64,000 nucleotides of DNA. Source: Branchinecta lynchi (lineage: Eukaryota; Arthropoda; Branchiopoda; Anostraca; Branchinectidae). Under the pieces are notes generated by a model. That model did no database searches, was not told where the DNA came from, and saw only the letters and a list, made by a program, of their open reading frames with translations. The stretch is from positions 12,119,508-12,183,507 of the forward strand of contig JAKZAP010000007.1 of the NCBI GenBank assembly GCA_023053575.1, in the 5' to 3' direction. The position numbers were made by a program, and so were the translations under genes. Positions 12,084 to 25,400 of this stretch are shown here, piece after piece; within the stretch, counting starts at the first letter, position 1, and every line of letters starts with the position of its first letter.

Positions 12084-15000
12084 GTGTTGCGAGAGCAACA
12101 CTTTGGTTTTGTCCTCGTTTTTTTTTTCTTTTTTTTTTTTTCCTATGACTCCGATTTCATTTTATTCCTGGTAACTGAGAAGGGTCTAACCTGTGCGGTT
12201 TTTACGGAAAGTGTGGACCTTAGGCCGGATTGATGAATATGACATTCATTTTGGAAAGCTCCGTAGAACTCTTGCCTGGGGCCAATAAGGATGGTTTTTG
12301 CTTGTCCTCGAGCCAGAGCCTACGGTTTGCGAAGTGAAGTGGAGTTGTATAGCCTATGTCAGAGAGGACTATCTGAAGTTGTGTAGCGAACCTTTCGTTT
12401 CATCAAAAGATGTTTCTGCTTTCGAGTGGAAAGCTCCGTTCTAGCACGCAAGCAGGCAGGCACCAGTTTCAAATTGAAGATGGACTAAAATCTATAAGTG
12501 TTAAATGTATGCGGCAGTTACCCGGCCCCACAGCCAACATATCTTCTTTGAGTGATAAATAGAAAAATCTACAGTGACAAAAAAGTGGCTTTTTCCCACG
12601 GGTCCGAAAGTGCTGCCATCTATTGTTTCTGTCCATGTCTGCGACGATTTCAGCTGAGTTTATAATTTTTTTTTTTTGCACTTTGGTTTGTGGTAGAGTA
12701 ACGGTATCAGATGTGCCTCTTAAACTTTAAAAGTTCTCTCATTGCTAAAGAAACTAGAGCTTATCCTTTGCTCCTTTCTAAGTCGTGACGTTAGAAAGTT
12801 GGCCTACGGCAAAAAAGTCAACTTTTGAACTAAGACAGGTAGAATTTTTTTTTCGACGGCAATCGATAGCCATTGATGAGCTGATCAAAGTATATGTCAT
12901 CCATTTTTTGGTACAAAAATTCCTTCATGAGATACACCAGTTTGAAAATTTCAAAGGGGTTGACAACTTCATAGTAATTAATTAATTAAATTAATTTATT
13001 TATAACCCGCCGTTTTCAGAAAGCGGAGTAAATGAAGAAAGTAAATAAAACACATAAACATACACAAAAAGACACTTAATTTCAATCGTCGGCCAGGAAG
13101 CAGTGTAGAAGGTCGTGCGCTGTTTGGGTTCTGTTGTCAATGATTTTTGATAGCGAAGAAGAAACATCCAAAAGGGTAACACTTGCATCTTGAATTTTGA
13201 ACTTCTCCGTCAAAGTATGGTTATGGCATAATTTCGACAAGTGGAGCAGGTGCTTTGCATATTAAAAATAACATGATCTCATCTTTTTTATCTCCTTCTT
13301 TCGCAGAACATGAGTGACACCAGAACGAAATAGTATAGAAGGAGCGCAGAAGGTGCTGTACAACTTTCCCAAAGCTTTACGATTATAGCACCCCCGGATG
13401 GGGACGATGCGCCCATAGGCGGTACGGATTGATCTAGAAACTTCTTGAACAACCGAAGAGCAAAATTTTGACAATGAGGATTAAAGTAAGGTACATTGAA
13501 ACCAAAAATAGGCGATACCAGTTATGATACATATAGGGGACTTTTAAGCAACGGTCGACTGTTAGCCCATAATCATCTTCGGTAATGAGGGGTTTGCAGC
13601 TTTTGCTAGTTGGTATACCTGTTATTTGTTTCCGGTGTATTCGATGGTAAGAACAATTTGGTTCCCAATGGTAAGATATGCAAGGGACTTGTAAGTAATA
13701 ATCGGCTGTTATGCTACAATCATCTTCTGCGATGATGGGTTTGCAGCTTTTGCTAGCTGGTGTACCCATTATTTGTTTCCGGTTAACTTAATGTATATCA
13801 CGGGAGAGGGACTTGTAAGTAGGAATCGGTTCACGAGGGGCTAGGAATTTTTGCAAATGTGTGCACATTGTATTCGATTTCTATAAATCTGACGGTAAGA
13901 AAGTTTGTGTCGATGGTCTATCAATGTAACCGAGGATTAACTGTTTACACAACGGATACAAACGAAAATGTAAAGCAATGAGGTAGTTTCATAATAATTA
14001 ATAGTGTCATCTATGGTATTTTAATCCTGAAAAGTTACGGATAGCTTTCTATTACCAACTAGATTATATAAGATATTGTTCCAAGTTTTCATCCGTCACG
14101 ATGTCTACGACTGAAAAGGATAAAGTACAACTGACTGCAAAGTTAATTTAGTCCCTTCTTCCTATATTATTTTGTTGTTGTTTTTACAACGCTGAAGAAT
14201 ACCTTTTGATCATATGATTAATTTTTTTTAGAACATCCCGTTTAAAAAGCTTATGCTATAATCATCGTCAGCGATGAGGGGCTTGCAACTTTTAATAGCT
14301 GATATATCCATTATTTGTTTCCGGTGAATTTGATGTCAATCACGGGAGACGGACTTGTAAGTAAGAATCGGTTCACGAGGGGCTAGAAATTTTTGAAAAT
14401 TGGTGCACATTGTATTCGATTTCTGTAAATATGACAGTAAGAAAGTTTGTATCGATGGTCTATCGCTATAACCTAGGATTAACTGTTTACGCAACGGGTA
14501 CAAACGATACGGTAATGTAAAACAATAAGGTAACTTTGTAATAATTAATAGTGTCATCTATGGTATTTTAATCCTGAAAAGTTACGGATAGCTTTATAAT
14601 ATCAACTAGATTATATAAGAAATTGTTCCAAGTTTTCATCCGTCACGATATCTACGATTGAAAAGGATAAAGTTCAACTTCGACGGCAATCGATAGCCGC
14701 TGATGAGCTGATCAAAGTATATGACATCCATTTTTTGGTAAAAAAATTCCTTTATGAGATACACCAGTTTGAAAGTTTCAAGGGGTTGACAACTTCAGTA
14801 GTAAGGTACACACTGAAACCAAAAATAGGCGATACCAGTTGTGAGACATTTAGGGGACTTGGACGCGACAGGCGACTGTTAGCTCATAATCATCTTCGGC
14901 AATGAGGGGTTTGAAGCTCTCGCTAGTTGGCGTACCTGTCATTTGATGAACAATTTGGTTCCCAAATGTAAAACATGCAAGGGACTTGTAATTAATAATC

Positions 15001-16347
15001 GGCTGTTATGCTACACAAATCTTCAGCGATGAGGGGTTTCCAACTTTTGCTAGTCGGTGTACCCATTATTTTTATCCGGTGAACTTGATGTCTATCACGG
15101 GAAAGGGACTTGTCAGTAGAATCGGTGCACAAGGGGCTAGAAATTTGTGCAAATTGTTGCACATTGTATTCGATTTATATAAATCTGACGGTAAGAAAGT
15201 TTGTATCGTTGGTCTATCGCTATAACCTAGGATTTACTATTAACGCAACGGGTACAAACGATACTGTAATGTAAAACAAGGTAGTTTCGTAATAATTAAT
15301 AGTGTCATCTATGGTATTTTAATCCTAAAAAGTTACGGATAGCTTTATAATACCAATTAGATTATATAGGATATTATTCCAAGTTTTCATCCGTCACGAT
15401 GTCTACGATTGAAAAGGATAAAGTTCAACTGACTGCAAAGTCAATTTAGTCCCTTTTTCCGATACGCTTTTGTTGTGGTTAGGGCAATCGATAGCCCTTG
15501 AAGAGCTGATCAAAATATATGCCATCCATTTTTTTGAACAAAAATCCTTCATGAAATAAACCAGTTTGAAAGTTTCAAGGGGTTGACAACTTCAGGAGTA
15601 AGGTACACACTGAAACAAAAAATAGGCGATACCAGTTGTGAGACATGTAAGGGACTTGTAAGCAACAGTCGACTGTAAGCAACAGTCGACTGTTAGCTCA
15701 TAATCATCTTCGGCAACGAGGAGTTTCCAGCTTTTGCTAGTTGGCATATCTGTTATTTGTCTCAGGTGTATTCGATGGTAAGAACAATTTTGTTCCCAAT
15801 TGTAAGACATGCATGGGACTTGTAAGTAATAATCGGCTTTTATGCTATAATCATCTTCAGCGATGAGGGGTTTGCAACTTTTGATAGCTGGTGTATCCAT
15901 TATTTGTTTCCGGTGAATTTGATGTCAATCACGGGAGACGGACTTGTAAGTAAGATCGGTTCACGAGGGGCTAGAAATTTTTGAAAATTGGTGCACATTG
16001 TATTCGATTTCTGTAAATATGACAGTAAGAAAGTTTGTATCGATGGTCTTTCGCTATAACCTAGGATTAATTGTTTACGCAACGGGTACAAACGATACGG
16101 TAATGTAAAACAATAAGGTAGTTTTGTAATAATTAATAGTGTCATCTATGGTATTTTAATCCTGAAACGTTACGGATAGCCTTCTTCCGATATTGTTTTG
16201 TTGTTGGTTTTACAACGCTAAAGAACAGCTTTTGATTATGTGATTATTCTTTTTAGAACATACCGTTTTAAAAGCTTCGATAAGTTGACAATTTCAGCAT
16301 TTAACCAACAGCGAAGAAACAAAACCAAAGTGTTGCTCTCGCAACAC
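12084..16347. mobile_element. 4.26-kb TIR element D with internal higher-order tandem repeats
   Basis: Termini are a self-complementary 18-mer, GTGTTGCGAGAGCAACAC at 12084-12101 and its inverse at 16330-16347, extended by CTTTGGTTTTGT for about 30 bp of TIR. The interior has no transposase. From about 12850 to 16200 it repeats in order: a CGACGGCAATCGATAGCC block (12853, 14679, 15478), an ATAGGCGATACCAGTT block (13507, 14825, 15622), several GATGAGGGGTTTGCA blocks, and a block of about 350 bp starting CACGGGAGA.GGACTTGTAA (13799, 14340, 15096, 15929). It fills most of PLPP intron 4. Confidence 0.75.
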
Positions 16348-16777
16348 TTTAGCTGGCGAAGCCGGACAAAGGTTGCCGCATTTGTTCATTTCTAAAATAG
16401 TTCGGTACTGAAATAAGGACAGATGCAAAATGGAGCAAAATCGTAGCTTGGAAACACTATTTCGTATTTGGGTTGGGTTTTCTGCAGGCAATGTTAACGA
16501 AAGTCATGCAGATAGGGATGATACTTGGTACTCTTCATTCAGGTCTCCTTTAAGACCCGTGGCAAATTCTTGGTCTTGATCTTGTGGTTGCGCTTTCGGT
16601 CTTCAGGACCTAGCCTGGTCTTCAAGATCCTGACTGAATTCGGATTAATTTCGGAACTTTTCAAAACGTCGCAAAGCATGAAAAGGTTAATAACGGACTG
16701 CATCATCAGGACCAGATTTTGAAGGTTAAGAGGTTAGCCGATCATGCTTATTATTTGTAGCGGCTATTCATCGCGTT

Positions 16778-16870
16778 AAATGATAAGATAAGATAAGATT
16801 TTATTATATAAACAATGGCTTGACGTGAGTAAGTTACAAGATAATAGCTACCAAGGAACCTTCTGCAGTG
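16778..16870 (-). mobile_element. Solo LINE 3' tail, PLPP intron 4
   Basis: (AGATA)n on the plus strand followed by AGATTTTATTATATAAACAA; read in reverse this is the usual LINE 3' end with a short tandem tail. Confidence 0.45.
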
Positions 16871-17450
16871 AAGTATGCGTTTACAACTTCTAGCTTTGTG
16901 AAAAGACTCAGAAGTGGTCCGCTGTTTGTAAGTTCTGCAATGAAAAGAACACTGACGGTAAAGGGGTTTCTTCTACTTTTGTAAAGTAAGCATGCAGTAT
17001 GTAGGCTACACTTAAAAAATGCTACAAAAGCATGAAACCCCTTTACGAGAAGGTGTCCTGCGTAACCAGCGGAGCGAGTGTTCAGCCACAGTAGACTTTC
17101 TATGCGACCTCACAAATCAAGGATGTTCCTGTGGTACCTGATACCACGGTATAAAGCCTTTTGCAGTTACTGTGGTATCTGATATTCAGATACCACACCA
17201 TGGTATCTGCAAAACCACAAATATTGGCAGCGTTGGATTATCTAACATGCAGCAGGGATATTGGCATATAATTATGTAAATTTTAAGTGCGTATTTATTG
17301 ACAGAAATATAATCAGCTTACTTTTCATTAACGGCCCTTAGTTAGGCTAGAAACGTAAACTAAAATAGACTTTCTTGGTCTTAAGACCAGAGCTAAATTC
17401 TTTGTCTCAGTAGCAGGGCTAAAATCCCAGCGAAGATCAGTTTAGCTTAC

Positions 17451-17601
17451 CTAGCATCCTTCACCCGATATGGGTCAGTTCCCCGACATTCGAAGTTCTC
17501 TATGTATTTAGTAGATGGAACGTTGGGACCACAAAGTAGCTCCAAATCCGGATTACACACATCGATGAAATGCGGTCGAAGCCTTCCGATCGAAAACTTT
17601 C
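17451..17601 (-). CDS. PLPP: PLPP exon 4 (catalytic motif C1)
   Basis: 151 nt between a CTTTTACAG acceptor and a GTAAGC donor. Encodes KFSIGRLRPHFIDVCNPD (C1, K-x6-RP) and the outer loop through YIENFECRGTDPYRVKDA, very close to the family. Ends in phase 2 so that AG joins G of exon 5 to give Arg before LSFPSGH. No N-x-S/T sequon is seen in this loop, unlike many animal LPPs. The intron upstream of it (towards exon 3) is about 15.9 kb. Confidence 0.96.
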
Positions 17602-17859
17602 CTGTAAAAGTGGAATAAACAAAACCTTGCTGTCGTGTCGGAAATCTCCTTCTCCGGGACAGGTTGGGGACAATGGGCTCTTCCTTGGTATTGACGTATA
17701 CAGATTACAAAATGGTCACTATGTCAGTGCTGTTAATTACTTGTACCATGTGCTCGGGAATGTGTACCACCCATAGCTAAATTTCATTTCATTTGATATA
17801 CCTTATACAAATTTGGATATGGATACTTTTTTACGCAACGAACTTTCACAACACTGAGT

Positions 17860-19085
17860 ACACTGACTATCATTTTTTTCATTTTGTCCGACCAAACCAA
17901 TAGTCAACTTCCCGCTCCAACCACCATGGGGGGAGTGGAGGAAGGTGGAATCCGAAATCTTGAGGAATGTATAACTTTGGAACGGGTGATCGGATCTTAA
18001 CGAAACTTGATATTTCGAAAGACCTCGTGTCTCGGATGACCCACTCAAAGTCCGGACCTGATCCGATGAATGTGGGGGGGGGGGGAGGCACTGGAAGTCT
18101 TGTAGCACGCTTAGAGTGGAGCGATTGGGATGAAACTTGGTGGAAAGGACAAGCACAAGAACTAGATACGTTAGTGATAGAACCGGATCAGATTTGGGCA
18201 CTGGGGGGAGGGGGGAGTGCGAAATTCTGGTTATCGCAAGTTAAAGTATTTTCAGTGATAGGTCGATGAAACGACCGACGAAGAGACTTGACATGATTGG
18301 CTTAGAACTAGTCAGTTCCCCGACCAAACCATCGTGGGGGAGTGGATGGAGGGGGAATCTTGAATCTTGAGGTATGTATAACTTTTGAACGAGTGGTCGG
18401 ATCTTAACGAAACTTGATATTTGGAAAGACCTCGTGTCTCGGATGTCCCATTTTAAGTCCAGACTGGATCCGATGAATATGGGGGGGGGGGGCGGAATCT
18501 TGTGATACTCTTAGCATGGCGCTTTGGATGGAACTTGGTGGGAAGAACAAGGACAAGAATTAGATACATCAGTGACAAAACCAGACCGGGTTCGGGAACT
18601 GTAAGAGGAGTTGGTGGGGGAGGGGGGGGGGCGGAATTCCGGTGACCGCAAATTAAGGTACTTTAAGATGTGCTAGGGCGATGAAACTTGGCTTGAACAT
18701 TAAAAACTTGATAAGATTAAAGTGCGTTTCTTAACCAAAAAGTAAAAAAAAATACTTTAACGAAACGACATATATTCATGATTCCCAAGGGCCCATTCTC
18801 ATTTTTGCCTGAAGCGTTTTGCTTACAAGTGAATTTCTTAAAGGTACAAACAATAATTTTGAGCAAAATGTATATTTTCATGATTCCATCATCACGGCCA
18901 AATGCAGAAATAGATAGTTTTCACGAACAATACATTCTCCATGATCATTCATATCTCAACTTCTCCAGGGTTTTGCTTACAATTACAAATGATCACAACA
19001 AACCCACGAATTGACAAATTCCTTCCTTTATCCCCTGGCCCAGCCTTGCAAGTGCCATATGAGCTTCCAGCTCTTGTTAAAAAGA
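17860..19085. repeat. E-family interspersed repeat, copy E1
   Basis: Two to three degenerate units of about 320 bp with ACGAAACTTGATATTT, GACCTCGTGTCTCGGATG, long poly-G runs and GGATGGAACTTGGTGG, ending in CATATGAGCTTCCAGCTCTTG. The open frames here (for example 17803-18269 on both strands) are low-complexity and not genes. Within PLPP intron 3. Confidence 0.7.
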
Positions 19086-22000
19086 AGGAGGAAACACATT
19101 ATAGAAAACCGTGAAAGAACCAGAGCCTCGTTTTTGTTGCACCAGCGCTGCCGCATCGCTGCTGCAGCACTTCTTTGCTTTTGCATAATATGCGTTTTTG
19201 GATTCACTTTCTTCTTGGTTGAAGCGGCACCGCTGCAGCATCTTGCAGGGAAGCACGGACTTGGTCAGGGAGCAAGTCCGTGATTCTCGAGAAGCGCTGC
19301 CGTCTTTCTCGGAAGCGCTGGAGTGCAGAAACGGATGTAGAAAGAATCAGTCCGGAATCGGCCGAGAAGTGGACCTGGAGCATGCAACAAAAACGAGGGA
19401 TGATAGCAACGCAATTCCATTAAGGGCACTAACGCAACGACTTTAACAGTGTAACGAGCGACAAGATTCCCCGCGACACGATTCCCGTCAATACTCGTTA
19501 ATTAGTCTCGGAATAGCTCACCATCTGGTGACAATCTCTAATGGAAGACGCCATAACTAGATTTCTAGTAGATACCGAAACATTTTTGTTGGATCAAGTG
19601 GCGGCATCCTTACGACTTTAGCCACGACAAAAACATTTATCTCCAAGTCGTACAGCGAGATTTTTTTTTACTTTCTTTCGCGAAACCTGATCTCCAGATT
19701 TTCCAGACAAGAAACGAAAAATATAATCGTGCTGAAGGGTATGAAGTTGATCTTATGTCAACTACACGGCACGGAATTGTCTCAGACACTCCGACACGCA
19801 AGTTCTTGACAACAGAGACGTTCTGGACAAGAGCGGGTCCAAATGTCCAAAACCTGATGGAACTACCCTGAGAACAGCCACATAGAGAATCTCTGTGAGT
19901 TCCGTCGAGATCTTAAAACGCTTTGTCTCCACCCATATGAGCTTTAAAGTGTAGTTATTCTGATTTGAGTTGTTTTCAGGTCAGCCCAGAAATGTTTATT
20001 CATATATATATATTTTGGAGTGTATAGTTTTTTTTTTTTTTTTGGGTGTTGGAATCAAAACATATTTGATGTAAAGAAAAAAAAATCTAACCAACTGACG
20101 AGGCTTAACCCTTATTCTACTGGCACCACAGTAGACATGCTTCGAATGCTTAAAGCATCCCTCGCACTACCTACTGTTTATGTTCCAAGCTCTGCTTTTA
20201 ACAAATTATCCACGGCTTTGGCTGTTTTAAGCCTTTTCCCAGACCCATTGATTTCTAGCAAAGCTTGGCATGACAAAACCGGTTTTACGCATCAATAGCA
20301 TGATACGCGAACACTCATCGGGAGCATAATGCGCATGGAAACTAGTGAGTCATGGCAAGTGCAAAGATTAGTGAGGCGTCGTTAGCGGGTTCAGAATGTA
20401 ACATTAAATTTGGGTCGCCGGGTTTAAGAAGTAATGAATGTAGTTACGGAAGTACGTTGCATGGTAGGCTATTATAGGTACAACGGATCCTTTTATTTTG
20501 TGTGTTGCAGAGTAACAGCACAGTTTCTTTGAACGTAAGGTTACTCTGAACAGTGCAGTTTTGGGCTAAATGGTAAAACAAAAACCCAAAACACCAATTC
20601 CGGTGTCTTCGGAGCCCTTAATTAGCTACTTTGGCTGTCCGTTAGTCGACTTTGTCGCAGCAAATGGATGAAAACGGCACTGTTCGAAGTTAATCCACGT
20701 TCAAAGAAGTTGAATGAGCTAAACGAATACGCCAGCTGACGTCGAGGCTGATGTTACTCAAAGACATTCAAAGATGCATACGTCTGCTGTACTGTTTTTC
20801 ATGGGCTGCAACCTTTAAAGAATATATAACACCATGAGTAACGGCGTCAAAATCATAACTTTGATCAGTCAATCTTTTATCATAATAAACGTAGCCGATA
20901 GTTGGTTTCTCGTCTCTCTAGGAACAAAATCAGCTGAGACCTCACTTATTCCAGCGCCTTCCTTCTTCGACCTTCCTCTTCATGCTGTGACAACATTAAT
21001 ACAATCAAAATTGCAGACCAAGATTGCAAAGTCATGACTGAATTTTTGTTCTTCTAGCTACAGCCTGAAGATGACCCTTTCCAAGAACGGCCGACATTTC
21101 GATTAAACTTATTAGTTCATCGCAATCAACTTGTCATTAATATTTATTTAATAATAAGCCTCTGACAGAAAAACCCACCCCTGAAAAATACCTCAGGCTT
21201 GCAGTGCCTAACACATGGATCACACTGCTGCGATTTCACGCAAAATTCTGCGTCATGCGACATACGACACAAATCGTGCGACAAGCAACGCAAAACCTTG
21301 CGTTGTGTCGCAGTGTCGGATGCGTTGAAATATTTCAACTGAAGAAGAAGAAGAAGAAGAAAGAAAAGAAAAAACAATGACTAGTTAATTTTCAAGACTT
21401 ACTGTAATCCTAGGATGGCTGAATGCAAAATATCTTCTGAATAAACTTGTATTAACCGGTTTTGAACAAGATGACATATGGGGTTTGACTGAAAATTTCC
21501 TAATGATGGGTGGTATTCAGATTTGTAATCTCCCAGCATCTTCAGACTCTGTTTCCCCGAGGGTTTCTTTTGCAGAATAATCTCGCCAAAAAATTTCGTT
21601 TTCCATTTGCGTCTGCATGGTAGTGGGAACGTCCATGTGAGTCTGTCGCACGTCAGAACATCAAAGAAAAAATCGCGTCGCACACGAAGCAGCAGTGTGA
21701 ACCAAGGGTAACGGACGATGCCCGGGAAACCATTTACAAGATTGGAACACATGTTTTGTCAAAGATAATTTTTTCTTGGCTTTTTCTTCTGGTATTTCGC
21801 AGTTGAAACAAATGTTTTGACCTATTTATTAATTATTCTAATAAACAACATAAATCGTGTTCGCTTACAGGGAATCAACTGGTCTCGGTCTCTGAGGGAA
21901 AAGGAGTATTTTATCTCAGAGAGCCGAACGACCCTGTTTTCGCACTTGAGTGCTGACCCGCCATCTTTGAAGGTCAACTAGTCCATCAAAAATCACCATA

Positions 22001-24689
22001 CAGTACTCTAAGCTCGTAATCCTGCCGATATCTGCCTGAATCTTCAATCCCACCCTGTCAGGTGACACTTGCCAGACCCATCTTGTTGGTGTAAAGTCTC
22101 GTTGACGAGACGACATTAACTACTTGACACGGCGACCCTGTCCCAGGCGAGGGGCAAGGACTCCTTTTGTCATTTTCCAGACGATGCTGTCCCTGATTCC
22201 AAAAGACTGTATCAGCTTCTACAACAACGGTTCCTAACCATGCCGGATCGGAAGAACAACAATCTCACCCAGTGGCAACGAGCTATATCCGGGGTTTGTC
22301 GGCTCTGCCTCAGACTTCAATGGGTCTCCCCCTCACCTGATTAGAGGTGTTATACTGTTTTGTCCCAAATGCCTAATATCTCCCCGGCTACTGGCTGCAA
22401 GGTAGAAAAAGGTCTGAGATGGTTCAAGGGAACGAATAAGAAATACTTGACAGAACTGTCATTTATATGACAACGGAATCTTCACTGCATCTTCCTCAAA
22501 AGAACCGGCGGCATCTAACGGGGTTGTTTATATTCCCAAATTTCACATTGCTTTGGTGACCTTATTAAATGCAATACCCCACTCTCCATTCTTGACCGAT
22601 CCGGACCATTCCGTCCTATAGGCCTATTCGTCAGAATCATTAGTTCCACCGAAAGAATTCACGCATAAAGTCAAGCCGATTGCTGGCCAACTTTCAGATT
22701 AAAATATGGCATCCAATTATGCTACTTTTGTTCGATACTATCTCCATGATCGAGCCAACAGGGGTGGCCCAAAGCACTCAGACCAGGGGGGAGGGGGGGG
22801 GAGACCCCTTATTTCAACAAGACTTCTGGATCATAATATACGAGTCGAACGTACCCACAAAAAAGCTCGGCGCCCATTCCCCGCCAACAAATAACAGAAC
22901 CGGTGTAAAACTAACTGCAAATGCATCAGTTCAAATTATTCGGGTAATGAAAATTCGTATATATAAAATAACACCTTCAGCTTTTTATTTTAGCTTCAGC
23001 TAAAGAGCTAAACTTCCAACGCTGTACCCATTACAAATTAAAATAAGCGCCGCAGGCAAAATGTTTTTAATCTGCCTTTTCTGGCAGAATTTAACTACTT
23101 ACCGCATACAAATTCTATCTTTCAATGAGTTTCGAGCCCCCACAATTCGCAAAAATAAATGCCACACCGCTCTCTCAAATAGAGAATATTACAAAATGCG
23201 CCAAAAGTACACATTTGTGAGGAGCAAATCGTGCTTTGGTGGTCCATAAGAAAATTAACGAATACCAATGAAATAAAAATTTTGTCCGTCGAAGGAAGTA
23301 CTGGCCATCCAGAATAAAGTAGACACAAAGTAGATTTGCTCTGAATTTACGGAAAATTTTTTTTTTTTCGCGTTAAAAGACATACTTTTTCACAAACAAA
23401 ACAAGCAAAACAGGTTTGCCGTGAATGTGTTCGACGGTGCACTCAAAACAATACAAATCCAGGTTTACGGACGTAGTCTAAAAACTTCTGGTTTTCGCCA
23501 GGCAAGAGTTTACAGATTCTGACTAAATTTGTATGTGTATAAAAGATCCCGATTCGCCATTGAGACTTAAGTTTTGTGGTGTAGTTTCACTATAGTTATG
23601 ACGTACATTTGGTTTAGTTATGAAAGTAAAGTATGTGTACCGTTTCTTTTGTCCAATCGACATACAGCACTTTCATAACTAAAACAAAAGTACGTCAAAC
23701 TACAATGAAACTACAACCGAAAAAACCCAGCTTAAACTAGTTTGCAGAATTTGATTCCTTATCGGTAAGGACAGAACCCGATTCATCGACGAAACTCAAA
23801 CTTTCGGCTTTCCCCGACATAATCACTATATCTCTCCCCAATCCATGACAGTAAAGCACATCTGAAATCTTTCGATCTGCCTCAATCTTCATCTGCGACC
23901 TTGCCCCCAAACTTAGGTCCGAGACTCAACACGCGACGGACGACACAGCAAGTTAAGAACGATGAGTTCACTTTACGATAAAAAGATATCGTTTTCGAGT
24001 TGCAGGCATTTCCTGATATTTTCATCAGAGAGACAGTGGAATTTTAAGAAGGGTTTGCAGATGTGCTTTGGCACTAGCGTAGTAGCCAGAAATTTACCTC
24101 CCGACTAAAATGTGCTGTTCCAGCGTGTTCAGAACCACTCCTGCCCTGGGAAACGAATTCTGTGTGTAGCCTAAATCGAAATCTTGACCCTCAACCCATG
24201 CACTTAGCCTTGTCTCTCACTTTTGGTTTATTTATGTTATCCAGTCAGACATGAATTTAACAACTAACAATTGCGCAAGCGCTCAGAAGTGGAGTCTGAA
24301 AGTAAAATCTTTTTCACATCTCATAAACAAACAGCGTTAGAACCAAGACATTTAACATCCCCAATAACCAACAAATACTGAAATAACATTTTGAAATCCT
24401 TCCAGTTTAAGAGCTTTTTATGTAAACAAACCGCATTTAGAATCCAAAGAAGATCTTCAAGAACGGTTTCAGTTTCGATACTGAATGTCTTGCTAGCCAG
24501 TCCCACCCTTTAAATCTCTTTTATATTAGCAAGGTAATAACAAGTGCAATAAACCAGATCGTAGCAGCCTAATACCCAATAACCGTCCAATTTTCAACTG
24601 ATCATTAAGGACTGATGTACGCGGTACGCAAAATCCGCATATACACATACATATCCACAAGTACGCAAGCGTTGAACTCCAGACGTCTC

Positions 24690-25400
24690 ATAGATGAACG
24701 TAACTCATGGGAAATCTGGGCCCAGTTACCCACGAGAGGGATGATGGGGGGAGGGGGGTCTGGACCCATCAAATTGCATATATGGACTTAAATATCCTCG
24801 ACTATACCAGCTTAGAGTTTGATTCAAGTCACGGATCAAAAAACTTAACTCATGAACAAATTGGGCCCAATTCCCCATGCACGGGGAGGGTGGGTGTGAT
24901 TCAACATCAGATATATATCACAACCCGTATGATCCAAAAACACAAAGTAATGTCATCGCCTTTTATTCAGTTACTGTCAAATTAAAAACATTAAAAAATG
25001 TGCAATCTAGGCCCAATTGCCCCTGAACCAAGTGGGGGTGGGATTTGGGACCCGCAAAAAGGACAAAGAGACCCCAATGCTCACAAACCTATACCAAGCT
25101 TCAACTTGACGGGTAACTATCAAATGTCACGGGTAACGAACTTCACTCCTGGGCAATCTGGGCCCAGTTGCCCATGAACGGGGAGGGTTGGGAAGGTGCA
25201 TCTTTAAAAGCAGTTTCCCAGCGATAGGATCTACAAGTGCAAGAAATTTCATCTTCCTATGTCCAGGTTTGGTCAAATTATGAACATTATTCACTGGGCA
25301 ATCTAGGTCCATTTGCCCCTGAACCGGGGGGGGGGGGGAGGAATACGGTCAAAACCGAAAGCTGCTACAGCGCACGCAATATGGATTGTTCCAAGGAACC
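24690..25400. repeat. Tandem repeat, about 150-170-bp unit, with palindrome and G-run
   Basis: Four to five units, each with GGGCAATCTGGGCCCAGTT followed by GCCC and then a poly-G run (24747, 24882, 25032, 25181, 25326). Units are diverged. In PLPP intron 3. Confidence 0.75.

Noticed and set aside
17803..18269. Overlapping open frames of 70-132 codons on both strands
   Set aside because: They lie in the E repeat with poly-G runs and poly-Pro/Gly translations; no homology and no splice support.
21399..21752. 117-codon minus-strand open frame ending at a GTAAGT
   Set aside because: Contains a piece shared with 5585-5650 and no recognised domain; likely repeat-derived.
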